Of a stretch of 35,718 nt of DNA, positions 26,701-34,500 are shown in pieces. Position numbers and translations under genes: made by a program. The stretch comes from Gammaproteobacteria bacterium (GTDB lineage: Bacteria > Pseudomonadota > Gammaproteobacteria > Chromatiales > Chromatiaceae): the NCBI GenBank assembly GCA_030065815.1, contig JASJCU010000052.1, positions 1 to 35,718 of the forward strand, read 5' to 3'. Below the pieces are notes generated by a model. The model had not been told where the DNA came from and searched no databases. It saw only the letters and a list, made by a program, of their open reading frames with translations. Each line of letters begins with the position of its first letter. Positions within the stretch are counted from its first letter, which is position 1.

Positions 26701-28735
26701 TGAGGGCGACGAGATCATCGTCGACGACCTGATCAACGCCGGGCGCGGCAAGGTGTTGATCGATGCCAGCAACGGCCTGCTGTTCGGCGACGGCCGGGTG
26801 TTCGTCAACAACGCCTACGAGACGGTCACGCTGGAGAACAACTCCGACCTCGATCTGCGTATCAACGACATCGACATCGCCAGTGATCACCTGGTCACGC
26901 CGGACGTCGAGTTCTTCTCCAGCAACGACTTCGACCTGGAGATCGTCGCCGGCGTCGAGCGCAGCAGCGTGATCATCAACAACACGTCGACATCCGACGT
27001 GATCATCGCCGGCCTGATCGAGAACCCGTTCGGCGACACGACGATCGTCAACCGCGGCGGGGACATCCTGTCGACCGGCAACGGCATCGTGCAGTCCAAC
27101 GCGCTGCGCCTGTCGGCGCACAACGGCGCGATCGGCACGGCCGGGCAGCGCCTGGCGATCCAGCTCGCGGCCGGTGAGGAGACGCCGCGGCTCGACCTGC
27201 TGGCGAATCACGACGTGTTCCTCGACGTGACGCTGGTCGACTTCCTCGGCAGCGCCGACACCGTCGTCGCCCGCACGGCGATCATCGACGGCGTGCTGGC
27301 CGCCGGTGACGTCGACGTCCTGTTCAACGACGGCAGGGCCTTCGTACTCGTCGATTCCGAACTGCCGCCGGAGGAGCGTCCGTTCGTCGCGACCTATCGC
27401 ATCGACAACCGCTTCGCCGCCGGCGGTGACGTGACCCTGGACGGTACACCGCTGGCGTTGATCGCCCTGTTCGGCACGCTGAGCAGCGGTTTCGCCGACA
27501 TCGTCGCCGACATCGGCCCCGACGGTACGATCGACGACGACGCGGTCGACTACCTCGCCGACGACGGCACCGCGCCGTTGACGATCGAGACCCTCGGTCA
27601 CGACGGCGGCAACATCGCGATCAGCGGTAATCTCGTCGGCACCGGCACCGTGCAGGTACTCGACGGCTACAGTCGCGTCGCGATCACCAACCGCTCGCCG
27701 TTCGATCTGGCGATCGCCGACATCGACCTCGGTACGCCGGTCTCTGGCAGCATCGTGCTCAACGGCGTCGCCGTCGATCCGAAAGGCGGCGGCATCGGCA
27801 CGCTCGGCGTGGCCACGTCGGGCTACAGCGAGGGTGGCGTCAGCGTCACCAACAGCGGTCCGGGTAACGTGCTGCTCGGTGGACTGATCGACAACCCCAG
27901 CGGGGTCGTGCACATCGCCAACAGCGGCGGCGATATCGTCAGCCGCGGCGCGAGCCAGCGGCTGGTCAGCCGGGCCGCCGTGCTCGACGCCGGCGCCCAG
28001 CGTGTCGCTCTCGACAAGGTCGTCGTCGACGATGGATTGACCGTCATCGGCGACACTATCGCCCTGCCCGATGTCGAGCACAGCGGCAGCACGCTGGTCG
28101 CCAACATCGCCGGCAGCGGCGGCACGCTGGCCGACAGCGTCAACCTCGGCCTGACCTCGCGCGGCTCGGCGACGTTCAACGACTTCCGGGCGGTCAATGC
28201 CGGCGTGACATCGACGACCGATCGCCTGCGTTTCGACGACGCCCTGCTCGGCGAGGTCGCGACCGTCGACACGCCGCTGCATCGCATCGTCGTCGACAAC
28301 ATCAACCGCCGGCTGCACCCGAACGCGACCGGCCAGCTGCACTCGCCCGGCCGGGCGTTCGACCTGCAGCTGCTCGCCGAGCGCCGCTTCCTGACCAATG
28401 CGTTCCTGATCAACTTCGATCCGGATTTCATCGCCAACGTGTTCAGCACCGAGAACAGTCTGACGCGGCTGAACGTCAAGCGCGATACGCTGCCCGAGTT
28501 GACGTCGGATGCGCTCGAGGTCGACAGCAGCATCGTCGAGGCGATCGTGCTCGCCGGCATCATGTCCGACCAGCTCGCGCCGGCGGCCGGCGGCCCGGTC
28601 AACTACGACGCGGCCGACGACGACAGCCTGCTAGGTATCACGGCCTGCGTCGCGGCGCGCTCGGTCGACGAGCTGCTCGACACCGAGCGCTGCAACGACG
28701 AACGGCCGGCCGCCAGCCCGGCGCCCGGCAACTGA
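17783..28735 (+). CDS. Giant two-partner-secretion exoprotein (TpsA; LktA/FHA-like filamentous adhesin)
   Basis: A 3650-residue exported protein. The ATG at 17783 (GGGGA upstream) starts a signal peptide (MTRMRSRLLTRLVAVF, ending LVLAAAQ). Residues ~33-250 form the TPS domain that TpsB recognises: an NAYNSFSKFDVHRGNTVNL strand pair, then NLINLV and GGNVYFANPHGVVVGASGVV (the NPxG motif). The rest is a beta-helix-type repetitive body. Twenty degenerate GxGVGGAVAxNxxxNxTxA units occur between 21.38 and 25.0 kb. A Trp-rich amphipathic insertion lies at residues ~2884-2925. There is no autotransporter barrel. After the signal only two cysteines exist (C3622, C3637 of 3650), as in surface-anchored HMW1. 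The next gene encodes TpsB. Likely a surface adhesin or leukotoxin-like protein, but target unknown. Confidence 0.94.
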   Translation: MTRMRSRLLTRLVAVFTAQCLIGSNLVLAAAQIVVDGQTQTQLHVHGPVTDVTTRTVRGANAYNSFSKFDVHRGNTVNLHVPGSAQNLINLVHDKGTRIDGVLNSYHRGEIGGNVYFANPHGVVVGASGVVNVGALSVTTPTKPFMDGFIDGAGNPSAAATQQVLDGTAPINPNARIDIRGQVNARGDIRLRSAHIEIAGALDSLPAPAAGHALAAPLNTGGLQDATHMVERNGEIWILADGDASVTGSIRSDGADGFDAGGVTVRAGNDIAVSGDAVISARGNGSESDGGRVVVFAERDATLADRARVDVSGGDVSGDGGFAEFSAKRTVTIDGGSLQAGASDGRNGEALVDPLVLNINTPQLSGGGNQTFQADEQINIAPGTLISSRNIGSAGDHVNAASQGDSGDMRFEAPEINVAPGVQIFAHAINQNGTGFAAGDILFKADGAVIDVTAGASGTMVDVLESIIDVANPPSLAGLFDALLDTAQGRIDIDGATIRGGDVTLTASGADRLGFDKQATASIRVNDTQIRANDVTMTATADTSLLPAQNDPSGSIDIEEVTSLVLDLGATPFVSLSSSQAEVRITGNSAIDASGDVSIAADATSKAKQIAPGLLFSIGYGVSNAKAVAELADNAVVTAGGDLAIDATTNSIVDISATSRSLNKPVDLTYVESTTEATTFAGSGNSTRITAGSVAVNATTNLDIATSGSAEQVGGSSAGLAIVQSDLASETDAVLAGVVDSRGAIDVTAVADMEQNVTRADSASLGSTGSFSTKLNNKIAGIQRNMAAAVLSQFTGSSTTIANFLFPGIRSGRLNISGALAFADTVNNVRARIADAADVRAGGPIRIDARVNDDFNLGAVSQTSSDGAAFGGAVAIGEYVNDARAWVGQGALVDTGSALDVTAATTLEYPWAVDWGNLEDVLNHVTGNIEDLLFTSYAFNNSKGRSGSLSASVDVIDLDATALAWIDGAALINQRGSSGDVNVLASHDLNFVQAVGTSVPFSFINRLLGKSPSRSGFGGSAGFVSIDADARAWVADDVRLAADDVSVAAQSTQRLIQLAKAGGTTSDLGVAGTLTHSRLTGTVSAGIEASADVAATGDVDVSADSEASNLLIAGAVISGGNAGIGASISFANADTTTKAWIGDDDGDGRRGGTVSAGNAVTVEADGLSDISTYSVAAATASGVASATDTSGAQDKGKGKFGLGFAGDVSFNDIAADVFADVADGSAIDAAALTVGAHRSGDIFAFSGSAAYASSVAGSSAGLAGAYSQNIITGTTRASISDALVDVSGALSVDADTVGDLWSIAAGGSAAPKPSGLAIAGQVSYNEISNQTLALIDNAQINQAGGPVGDVTLDALDDSDIRAVTAAVAFGGRVGFGASVAISEIANTTRAAAHNSPIRADRLALLALNDSFILSVAAAGGFSSGTAGVGGAVSINEIANTTEATLSADATPVAIVSDTAILLSAVDADAQSRDEELSDLGNDDLNTSEAPLADSSKLKILSVAAGIAGAARTAVGAAGSHNTITNNVRARATGVDLTARNGDVTLNARASAATLAIAAGVAGAGQVGVSGSVAINKTGNGAAEPNLTEAVADGGASLTAAAGDVQLFARNDTTLQVITGAAAGAGSGAVSASGSYNEIRDTTRVTVDGATLDAARSVRLVAASDAVIKAIAAGGSAAGNVAFAGSIALNFLRNRTEALVSGDATITADHSATVEATADNAIEVIAGVLSLSGSTGVGGAVAVNDLDNDTRAAVAGSATRIEATGNGDAVQVDSGLLSAAGGDLAERRTTRTLHGVAVVASATDRIDSIVANVAGGGSAGVAASVGVNLVGGSTEATVTDASLLGGASPAATQQTLVGAHHHARVRGAAGGGAFGGTAGVGGASDTTVITHTTRARTDNATLRAQQALALQALSSSDVQSITVGAGLSGTVGASGSVSVVRLAGSTAADAHDSRLTSTGDLLVAANDAALSQVIAGSAAIGLASGIGAGVAVQSFDHDTTATLSGTSALDAAGTTVLLADSTKAFDNYAATISAAGSVGVAGTVAVTTVNGETSATVGGGSAINRNLGGTAQDVRIAANDALRSDSKVGGVAVGLGAAGVGAAVDVLVAGNTTSAQIAPGAEVNAGRDIGVDATTNRDVDSIVIAAAGGATVGIGGAVAVINVGSRADSDARSEADNGGDGSVSEADRLASRSAVGDQLDSGESASGESTGNSDRSRATVAVKGDFDATPLPSQRTAQALVGGGSRLDAGGALSVTAANSGDVDVTSVGVGVSAGVSLGGGIAVVGIDDDVSAALAGDVSAGGDVDVRASDRDLNTSSIETYAGGAGAVGLGASVAIVDKSSSAAATIAAGSLVREAGDITVDGRIDHAVEAKALQASIGLAGVGASVARATTGGRADAVVGDNVRIGGFANQAVNGLAVTAFAETDTTADTLAVAGGILSGNGSDARATTSPTVVAAIGNDNDITVADDVRVRAGASTDAFGRARGFSGGAVDVGASIADAAETTVVRATIGRGSVIDAGGDIQLLAYHNWTPGSSPALPGSARSNRKIEADAEASGGALLTVKGSEANASATVDTLTSVADDVVLLAGGEVSSQSLSSGNVDAFADSFLGGVLAGGTADANATLNHSVQSLTGNDVRIIAGADVTVSAIADSRARAQTAGGVGGLLAAGGTTADVVVSHLARVALGARNTIVSDRTVTLQARSDIDASSETDITSGGAVTLNQTAASARVTADTEIAIGDQATITAQTIVVDAEVTRLRVSADAFSETVALNSTSEADTQVDVESKVVATVGNDVTLTGRDRVAISAIHAVPDIDAISTTKAAGATGSTFSVATANLDVDADVVVNDGTTIFTDDLYVAALAFEAEGMWNRDANAIANTVVNWVLTTVDVLVKEVSKIPIIGWFVKWVWKRVSKWVAEITNSESEALLRGTLAIENAIQFDADVFQLSSTSPELIVDSDGNIVRDFLVDARREGDEIIVDDLINAGRGKVLIDASNGLLFGDGRVFVNNAYETVTLENNSDLDLRINDIDIASDHLVTPDVEFFSSNDFDLEIVAGVERSSVIINNTSTSDVIIAGLIENPFGDTTIVNRGGDILSTGNGIVQSNALRLSAHNGAIGTAGQRLAIQLAAGEETPRLDLLANHDVFLDVTLVDFLGSADTVVARTAIIDGVLAAGDVDVLFNDGRAFVLVDSELPPEERPFVATYRIDNRFAAGGDVTLDGTPLALIALFGTLSSGFADIVADIGPDGTIDDDAVDYLADDGTAPLTIETLGHDGGNIAISGNLVGTGTVQVLDGYSRVAITNRSPFDLAIADIDLGTPVSGSIVLNGVAVDPKGGGIGTLGVATSGYSEGGVSVTNSGPGNVLLGGLIDNPSGVVHIANSGGDIVSRGASQRLVSRAAVLDAGAQRVALDKVVVDDGLTVIGDTIALPDVEHSGSTLVANIAGSGGTLADSVNLGLTSRGSATFNDFRAVNAGVTSTTDRLRFDDALLGEVATVDTPLHRIVVDNINRRLHPNATGQLHSPGRAFDLQLLAERRFLTNAFLINFDPDFIANVFSTENSLTRLNVKRDTLPELTSDALEVDSSIVEAIVLAGIMSDQLAPAAGGPVNYDAADDDSLLGITACVAARSVDELLDTERCNDERPAASPAPGN
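21380..25000 (+). repeat. Region of about 20 degenerate repeats inside the exoprotein gene
   Basis: Within the exoprotein the pattern (A/S)xGVGGxVAxNxxxNxTxAxV recurs about twenty times, on average every 60 residues (~180 bases). Examples are TAGVGGAVSINEIANTTEA, STGVGGAVAVNDLDNDTRA and TVGIGGAVAVINVGSRADS. The units are strongly diverged at DNA level, so recent tandem duplication is not indicated. They probably stack as turns of a long fibre. Confidence 0.75.
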
Positions 28736-28795
28736 ATGACACCACCGTGGACAAGCCCCGGCCATCCGGCCGGGCGAGGCCTGTCGAGGAAAGGC

Positions 28796-30478
28796 ATGAA
28801 CGAGATTCGCCGCCGGCTTGCCGGACTGTTGCTGCTGACGCTGCTGCCCGGCGGCGCGCTGGCCCTGGAACCAGCCGACGCCGGCTCGGTGCTCGAACGC
28901 TCACGCGACATGCGCGAGTTCCTCGAGGACCAGCGCCGCCTCAGGGCCGTGCCGCAACCGCCGGCCGATGCGCAGATCGACGACCAGACCGACAGCGCAA
29001 CGGACACGCCGGCCGCCGGCGACGCGCGCTTCGTGCTGCAGCAGGTCATGTTCTCGAGATCGGACGTGCTCGCGGCCGACGAACTGCGCGACGTCGCCGG
29101 GCGCTATGTCGGCCGCGAGGTCCGCGTCAGTGACCTGTTCGCACTGCTCGACGACGTCAACGCGCTGTACCGCGCGCGCCAGATCATCGCCGCCAAGGCC
29201 GTGCTGCCGCCGCAGAAGATCGAGCAGGGCACGGTGCGAATCCGCCTGGTCGAGGGCCGCGTCGGACGCCTGCTGCTCGATGGCAACGACACCACCAACG
29301 ACGCCTTCATCACCGCCGGCCTGCCGACGCTGCAGGCCGGCGAGCTGGTCTACCTCGACGAACTCGAGTCGGACCTGTTCTATTTCAATTCGGTAAACGA
29401 CATCGAGCTGCGCGCGACGCTGAAACCCGGCGAGGCGTTTGCGACCACCGACTACGTGCTGCGCGTCGTCGAACCGCCGGCACACGAGGTCACGGTGTTC
29501 ACCGACAACGCCGGTCGCGACGACGTCGGCCTGTACCGCATCGGTGCCGCGTTCGCCAACCGCAGCCTCAGCGGGCGCCGCGACGTGTTCAAGTTCGGCG
29601 GCCATGTCGCCGAGGGCACGAAGGCCGTCTACACCTCGTACAGCGTGCCGCTGAACAGCCGCGGTACGCGCCTCGGCCTGAACGCCGATTACTCGGAGAT
29701 CGAGATCATCGACGGACCCCTCGAACCGCTCGACGTGTCCGGCGATTCGGTCAACGCCGGGGTGTTCGTGACCCATCCGCTGCAGGTGCTGCGCAGCGGC
29801 GTAACCAACGGCTACGTCGGCTACAGCTTCAAGGAATCGACGACCGACTTCGACGACGTGACGCTGCTGAAGACCTTCGTGCGCACGCTGACGGCCGGTG
29901 TCGATATCCAGCGCAGCAGCATCGATCAATCGTGGTTCGGCCGCTTCTACGTGACCGGCGCGCCGAACTCTTGGGGCAACACGCAATCGTTCATCCGCTG
30001 GAACGGCGAGTACAGCCGGATCCGCGTATTGCCGAGCAACTGGGTGGTGCTGTACCGCGCGCGCGCGCAGGTCTCGGCGGCCGAACTGCTGCCGTCGTCG
30101 GAGCAGTTCCAGATCGGCGGCATGTCGACCGTGCGCGGCTACCCGGAGGGCCTGTTGATCGGTGACGAGGGCTACTTCATCAGCGCCGAAGCAACCTTTC
30201 CGCTGAGCGAGGCCGACGCCGTCGATCCGTCCGCCAACCCGTTCACACAGCGGCTGCGCGGCATCCTGTTCGTCGACCACGGCGCCGCGTTCCCGTTCAA
30301 GGGCAACAACGAGGGCATCAACAGCGACGACTTCCTGACCAGCATCGGTGGTGGTATCGCCGTCAACCTCGGCAGACGCACCCAGGGGCGCCTGGTGTTC
30401 GGCGTACCGCTCGACAAGCGCGACGACGACGAAGACGGCGTAACGCTGCACTTCTACATCCAGAGTGGGCTGTTCTGA
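28796..30478 (+). CDS. TpsB outer-membrane transporter (ShlB/FhaC/HecB type)
   Basis: A 560-residue Omp85-superfamily transporter that moves the upstream exoprotein across the outer membrane. A signal peptide (RRRLAGLLLLTLLPGGALA) is followed by a linker of ~50 residues. A POTRA_2-type domain begins at ARFVLQQVMFSRSDVLAADEL and runs through ALYRARQIIAAKAVLPPQ to GTVRIRLVEGRVG. The second POTRA and a 16-strand barrel follow. Hallmark motifs are VRGY at 446-449 (loop 6) and FVDHG at 492-496. The C-terminus ends in a strand with terminal Phe (YIQSGLF), as outer-membrane barrels do. The ATG at 28796 follows GAGGAAAGG. The gene starts 60 bases after the exoprotein stop, so the pair forms an operon in tpsA-tpsB order. 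Confidence 0.95.
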   Translation: MNEIRRRLAGLLLLTLLPGGALALEPADAGSVLERSRDMREFLEDQRRLRAVPQPPADAQIDDQTDSATDTPAAGDARFVLQQVMFSRSDVLAADELRDVAGRYVGREVRVSDLFALLDDVNALYRARQIIAAKAVLPPQKIEQGTVRIRLVEGRVGRLLLDGNDTTNDAFITAGLPTLQAGELVYLDELESDLFYFNSVNDIELRATLKPGEAFATTDYVLRVVEPPAHEVTVFTDNAGRDDVGLYRIGAAFANRSLSGRRDVFKFGGHVAEGTKAVYTSYSVPLNSRGTRLGLNADYSEIEIIDGPLEPLDVSGDSVNAGVFVTHPLQVLRSGVTNGYVGYSFKESTTDFDDVTLLKTFVRTLTAGVDIQRSSIDQSWFGRFYVTGAPNSWGNTQSFIRWNGEYSRIRVLPSNWVVLYRARAQVSAAELLPSSEQFQIGGMSTVRGYPEGLLIGDEGYFISAEATFPLSEADAVDPSANPFTQRLRGILFVDHGAAFPFKGNNEGINSDDFLTSIGGGIAVNLGRRTQGRLVFGVPLDKRDDDEDGVTLHFYIQSGLF

Positions 30479-30521
30479 CGGCGCCGCCGATACCTGCGAC
30501 GACCACCGCCACCGTCCGGCC

Positions 30522-31165
30522 TCAGTCCCACGCCGGGAAGTCGCCCTCGCCGGCCAGCGCCGAGATCGCGGCCTCGAGCTCGCGCATATAGCGCTGGCGC
30601 CCGCCAGACCAGTTCAGCGGTTCACCGACGAACACGTCGCAGAAGAACGGTACCAGCAGGGCCTCGCCCTTGGGCAGGGCCTTGCCGAGGCCGTGCAGGT
30701 AGACCGGTGTGACCGGCACGTCCGGGTGGCGCTCGGCGAGGCGCGCGATGCCCTTCTTGAACGCCGCCAAATGCTCGGGCTCACCGCGGCTGCCCTCGGG
30801 AAAAAACACCAGTATCCGGCCGTCGTCGATCGCGCGGTCGACCGCCGCGAGGGGATCGTCGCCACGTTCGCCGCTGCCGCGCTGCAGCGGCAGGATGCCG
30901 ATGATATTCAGCGCGAACCAGGCCAGCGCGCGGTTACGCAAAAAATAGTCCATTGCCGCGACCGGCTGCAGCCGTGGCAGCAGGCGTGGTGGCAGCAGCG
31001 TCATCAGCACCAGCGTATCGAGATGGCTGTTGTGGTTGGCGACCAGGATCGCCGGGCCGCCTGCCGGCAGGCGGTCACGGTGGCGCACGTTCTCGCCGAG
31101 TACGACCAGCACGACGAAGCGTACGAACACGTTGAAGAACAGCCAGCGCAATCCGCGGATCAACA

Positions 31166-31166
<1 letters not shown>
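30522..31166 (-). CDS. PlsC-like lysophospholipid / glycerophosphate acyltransferase
   Basis: A 214-residue membrane-associated acyltransferase. Motif I is NHNSHLD (HX4D catalytic pair), motif III is [12 protein letters not shown], and motif IV is in [10 protein letters not shown]. An N-terminal hydrophobic helix ([16 protein letters not shown]) anchors it. Members transfer acyl groups to 1-acylglycerol-3-phosphate or other lysolipids. Which acceptor this one uses is not visible. It is coupled to the upstream cdsA-like gene by a TGATG overlap at 31164-31168. It is the last gene of a phospholipid trio. It ends 43 bases from the convergent tpsB gene, with no clear terminator between them. Confidence 0.93.
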
Positions 31167-32103
<937 letters not shown>

Positions 32104-32107
<4 letters not shown>

Positions 32108-32709
32108 GCGATCTCGCGCAACGCCTGCCGCCCACGGTTGAAGATCGTGAACAGCGACAGCAACAGCAGCAACGCCAGCACCCAATCGGCCCAGGGCTGC
32201 GGCTCGACACCGAGGCCGATCAGCAGGCCGAGCGTACCGAAGGCCAGCGCCCGGTCGCTCTTGCCCATCGGCCCGTCGTAGCGTCGGCTCGCGCCGATCT
32301 GCACCGCGACGACACCGGTCATCTCGACGATCACGGCCGCCACGACGACGGCAACGACCAGCACCGGCGACAGGCCGGCGACCCAGCACAGCGGCAGGTA
32401 CAGCGCGGCATCGGACAGCACGTCGCCGAGCTCGTTGAGGATCGCGCCGAGCGGCGATGCCATCGCATGCTCGCGTGCGAGCATGCCGTCGATCGCGTTC
32501 AGCGCCATGCGCACGAACAGGGCCAGCGGCAGCAACAGCAGCGGCCATGCACGCTCGGCGAGCAGGCCGATCGTGACACCGATGACGACCGACAGCAGCA
32601 GCGCAGCGACGGTCACCTGGTTGGCACTGACACCGGCCCGCGCCAGCCGGCCGACGACCGGCCGCAGCAGGTCCTGGAAGCGGGGCTTCAGGTCGTAGAC
32701 CGACGCCAT
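32104..32709 (-). CDS. CDP-alcohol phosphatidyltransferase family protein with altered metal motif
   Basis: A 201-residue polytopic membrane protein. The family motif is D1xxD2GxxAR-x8-G-x3-D3-x3-D4. Here it reads NAIDGMLAREHAMASPLGA with ILNELGDVLSD following. D2 (Asp74), GxxAR and D4 (Asp96) are kept, but D1 is Asn71 and D3 is Asn92. In canonical members all four acids bind two metals or activate the alcohol, so the reaction may differ. The gene is coupled to cdsA by an ATGA overlap and to plsC beyond it. The trio would act in making or remodelling a phospholipid from CDP-diacylglycerol, but the head group is unknown. Six or so membrane helices are apparent. Confidence 0.88.
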
Positions 32710-32766
32710 CGCCGTGCTCCGAGGTCGCCGGTTCGGTGCCGCGCGCAGCGCATCATGGCCGCGCGT

Positions 32767-33873
32767 TCATTCGCCGTTGTCGCCGGCATCGGCGGCCGGC
32801 GCTTCCGTACCCTCGACGATCAGCCCCAGGCGGCGCGCGCGTCGCTCCCAGTTGCGCCGCGCCAGCACCTGCATATCGCTGGTCTGGTCCGTTTCATCGA
32901 CGATCTCGACGCCGAGCAGCGTCTCGATCAGGTCTTCCATCGTCACGATGCCGGCCATGCCGCCAAACTCGTCGACGACCAGCGCGATGTGTTCCCGGGT
33001 GTGCAGGAACTGGTTGAACAACTCGATGATCGGGTGGTCTTCGGCGACCGCGATGATGTCGCGCTTGAGCGTGCGCAGCTCGTCGTTCGACCCGCCGTCG
33101 GCCATGCGGTCGAGCAACTGGTCCTTGAGCATGTAGCCGATCACGTGGTCGCGCGAATCGTTCTCGTACAGCGGGATACGCGAGAAGCGCAGGTTGCGGT
33201 TGTCGTCGTAGAACGCGCTGATCGGCTGGCATGCCGACGCCGCCTTGACGACGGTGCGCGGGGTCATGACGTCGCGTGCCCGTACCGAGCGGAAGCGCAG
33301 CAGGCTGCTGATGATCTCCGACTCGCGCTCCTCGAAGATCCCGTGCTTGGCACCGATGTCGGCCATCGCCAGGAAGTCGCTGCGCGTGAACGCACTGCCG
33401 ACCTCGTCCTTCTTCAGCGCCTTGGTCACGAACTGGCTGAACCAGACCAGCGGGTACAGCGCCTTGATGATGAACGCCAGGCTGCGCGCCGTGAACGGCG
33501 TCAGCTCCTGCCAGTAGTTGGCGCCGAGCGTCTTCGGGATCAGCTCGGACAGCACCAGGATCGCCAGCGTCATCGCCACCGGCACTGCGAAGCTGGTGAT
33601 CCACGGATTGGCATCGGCCCAGATCTTTGCCGCCTGGTCGCCGACGCCGATCGCGCCGACGGTATGGGCGATCGTGTTCAGTGTCAGGATCGCGGCCAGC
33701 GGGCGGTCGATGTTGTCCTTGAACGCCTGCAGACGGCGGCCGAGCCGCCCGCCCTGCTGCACCTGGATCTGCGCATACGACGGCGTGATGCTGAGCAGCA
33801 CCGCCTCCCACAGCGAGCACAGGAACGACGTCACGATCGCGACCAGGAAGAAGACGATCAGCAAGGTATACAT
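32767..33873 (-). CDS. CNNM-domain / CBS-pair membrane protein (CorC/HlyC-like)
   Basis: A 368-residue inner-membrane protein. The N-terminal CNNM (DUF21) domain has four hydrophobic segments: MYTLLIVFFLVAIVTSF, ITPSYAQIQVQQGGRLG, LAAILTLNTIAHTVGAIG, and VLSELIPKTLGANYW with the conserved SELIPK. Two CBS repeats follow from about residue 205 (VMTPRTVV; FSRIPLYENDSRDHVIGYML) to about 335 (HIALVVDEFGGMAGIVTMEDLIETLLG). Related proteins export or sense Mg2+ or Co2+. The CorC_HlyC C-terminal domain is short or absent, since only ~45 residues follow the second CBS. Same strand as the trio, 57 bases upstream of the CDP-alcohol transferase-like gene. Confidence 0.94.
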   Translation of the reverse strand: MYTLLIVFFLVAIVTSFLCSLWEAVLLSITPSYAQIQVQQGGRLGRRLQAFKDNIDRPLAAILTLNTIAHTVGAIGVGDQAAKIWADANPWITSFAVPVAMTLAILVLSELIPKTLGANYWQELTPFTARSLAFIIKALYPLVWFSQFVTKALKKDEVGSAFTRSDFLAMADIGAKHGIFEERESEIISSLLRFRSVRARDVMTPRTVVKAASACQPISAFYDDNRNLRFSRIPLYENDSRDHVIGYMLKDQLLDRMADGGSNDELRTLKRDIIAVAEDHPIIELFNQFLHTREHIALVVDEFGGMAGIVTMEDLIETLLGVEIVDETDQTSDMQVLARRNWERRARRLGLIVEGTEAPAADAGDNGE

Positions 33874-33932
33874 GGTGATGCCCTGTCCGACGGCCGGATT
33901 GGCCGGTTAGCGCAGGCCCGCCGCAGCGCAGC

Positions 33933-33953
33933 AAAAACGGGGCCGAGGCCCCG
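33933..33953 (-). terminator. Rho-independent terminator after ssb
   Basis: On the minus strand CGGGGCC-TC-GGCCCCG forms a perfect 7-bp GC stem (33953-33938), followed directly by TTTTT (33937-33933). It lies about 30 bases beyond the ssb stop and ahead of the CNNM/CBS gene, so the ssb transcript ends here. Confidence 0.85.
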
Positions 33954-33982
33954 CTTGCCATGGATGCCGAGGGCGCATCGAG

Positions 33983-34438
33983 TCAGAACGGGATGTCGTC
34001 TTCGAAGCCGCTGTCGGCCGGGGCGGCCTGCGGTTTGGCGGCCGGCTGCGACGCCGGCGCGCGCGACTGGGCCGGCGCGAAATCGGCGCTGCCACCGCCG
34101 CGGCTGTCGAGCATCTGCATCTCGTCGGCGACGACCTCGGTCGTGTAGCGGTCCTGGCCCTGCTGGTCCTGCCACTTGCGGGTCTGCAGCTTGCCCTCGA
34201 GATAGACCTTCGAACCCTTCTTCAGGTATTCGCCGGCGATCTCGGCGAGGCGGCGAAACATCACGACGCGGTGCCACTCGGTCTTTTCCTGCTGCTCGCC
34301 GGTATTCTTGTCTTTCCAGGTCTCCGACGTGGCCACGGTGATGTTGCAGACCGCGCCGCCGTTGGGCATGTAACGGACCTCGGGATCCTGCCCCAGGTTG
34401 CCGATCAGGATGACCTTGTTGATGCCTCTACTCGCCAT
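33983..34438 (-). CDS. ssb: Single-stranded DNA-binding protein
   Basis: A 151-residue SSB. The OB fold occupies residues 1-110: [45 protein letters not shown], and [23 protein letters not shown] flexible Gln/Pro/Ala linker follows, and the acidic tip DDIPF recruits repair and replication partners. The linker is shorter than in E. coli SSB. AGAGGAGG precedes the ATG. A strong hairpin terminator follows the stop. The MFS gene upstream ends 62 bases before it on the same strand, so they may be cotranscribed. This ssb/MFS neighbourhood is, as I recall, common next to uvrA in Gammaproteobacteria, but uvrA is not in the window. Confidence 0.97.
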   Translation of the reverse strand: MASRGINKVILIGNLGQDPEVRYMPNGGAVCNITVATSETWKDKNTGEQQEKTEWHRVVMFRRLAEIAGEYLKKGSKVYLEGKLQTRKWQDQQGQDRYTTEVVADEMQMLDSRGGGSADFAPAQSRAPASQPAAKPQAAPADSGFEDDIPF

Positions 34439-34500
34439 GTTTCCTCCTCTGGCCGGCGCCGCGTCCTTACGGGGCCGGGTGTTTTTGCCATCCCGGCAGT

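Noticed and set aside
32108..32548. Upstream extension of cdsA to 32548
   Set aside because: The extra residues are the shifted-frame reading of the CDP-alcohol transferase-like gene, and the ATGA overlap at 32104-32107 gives a normal start.
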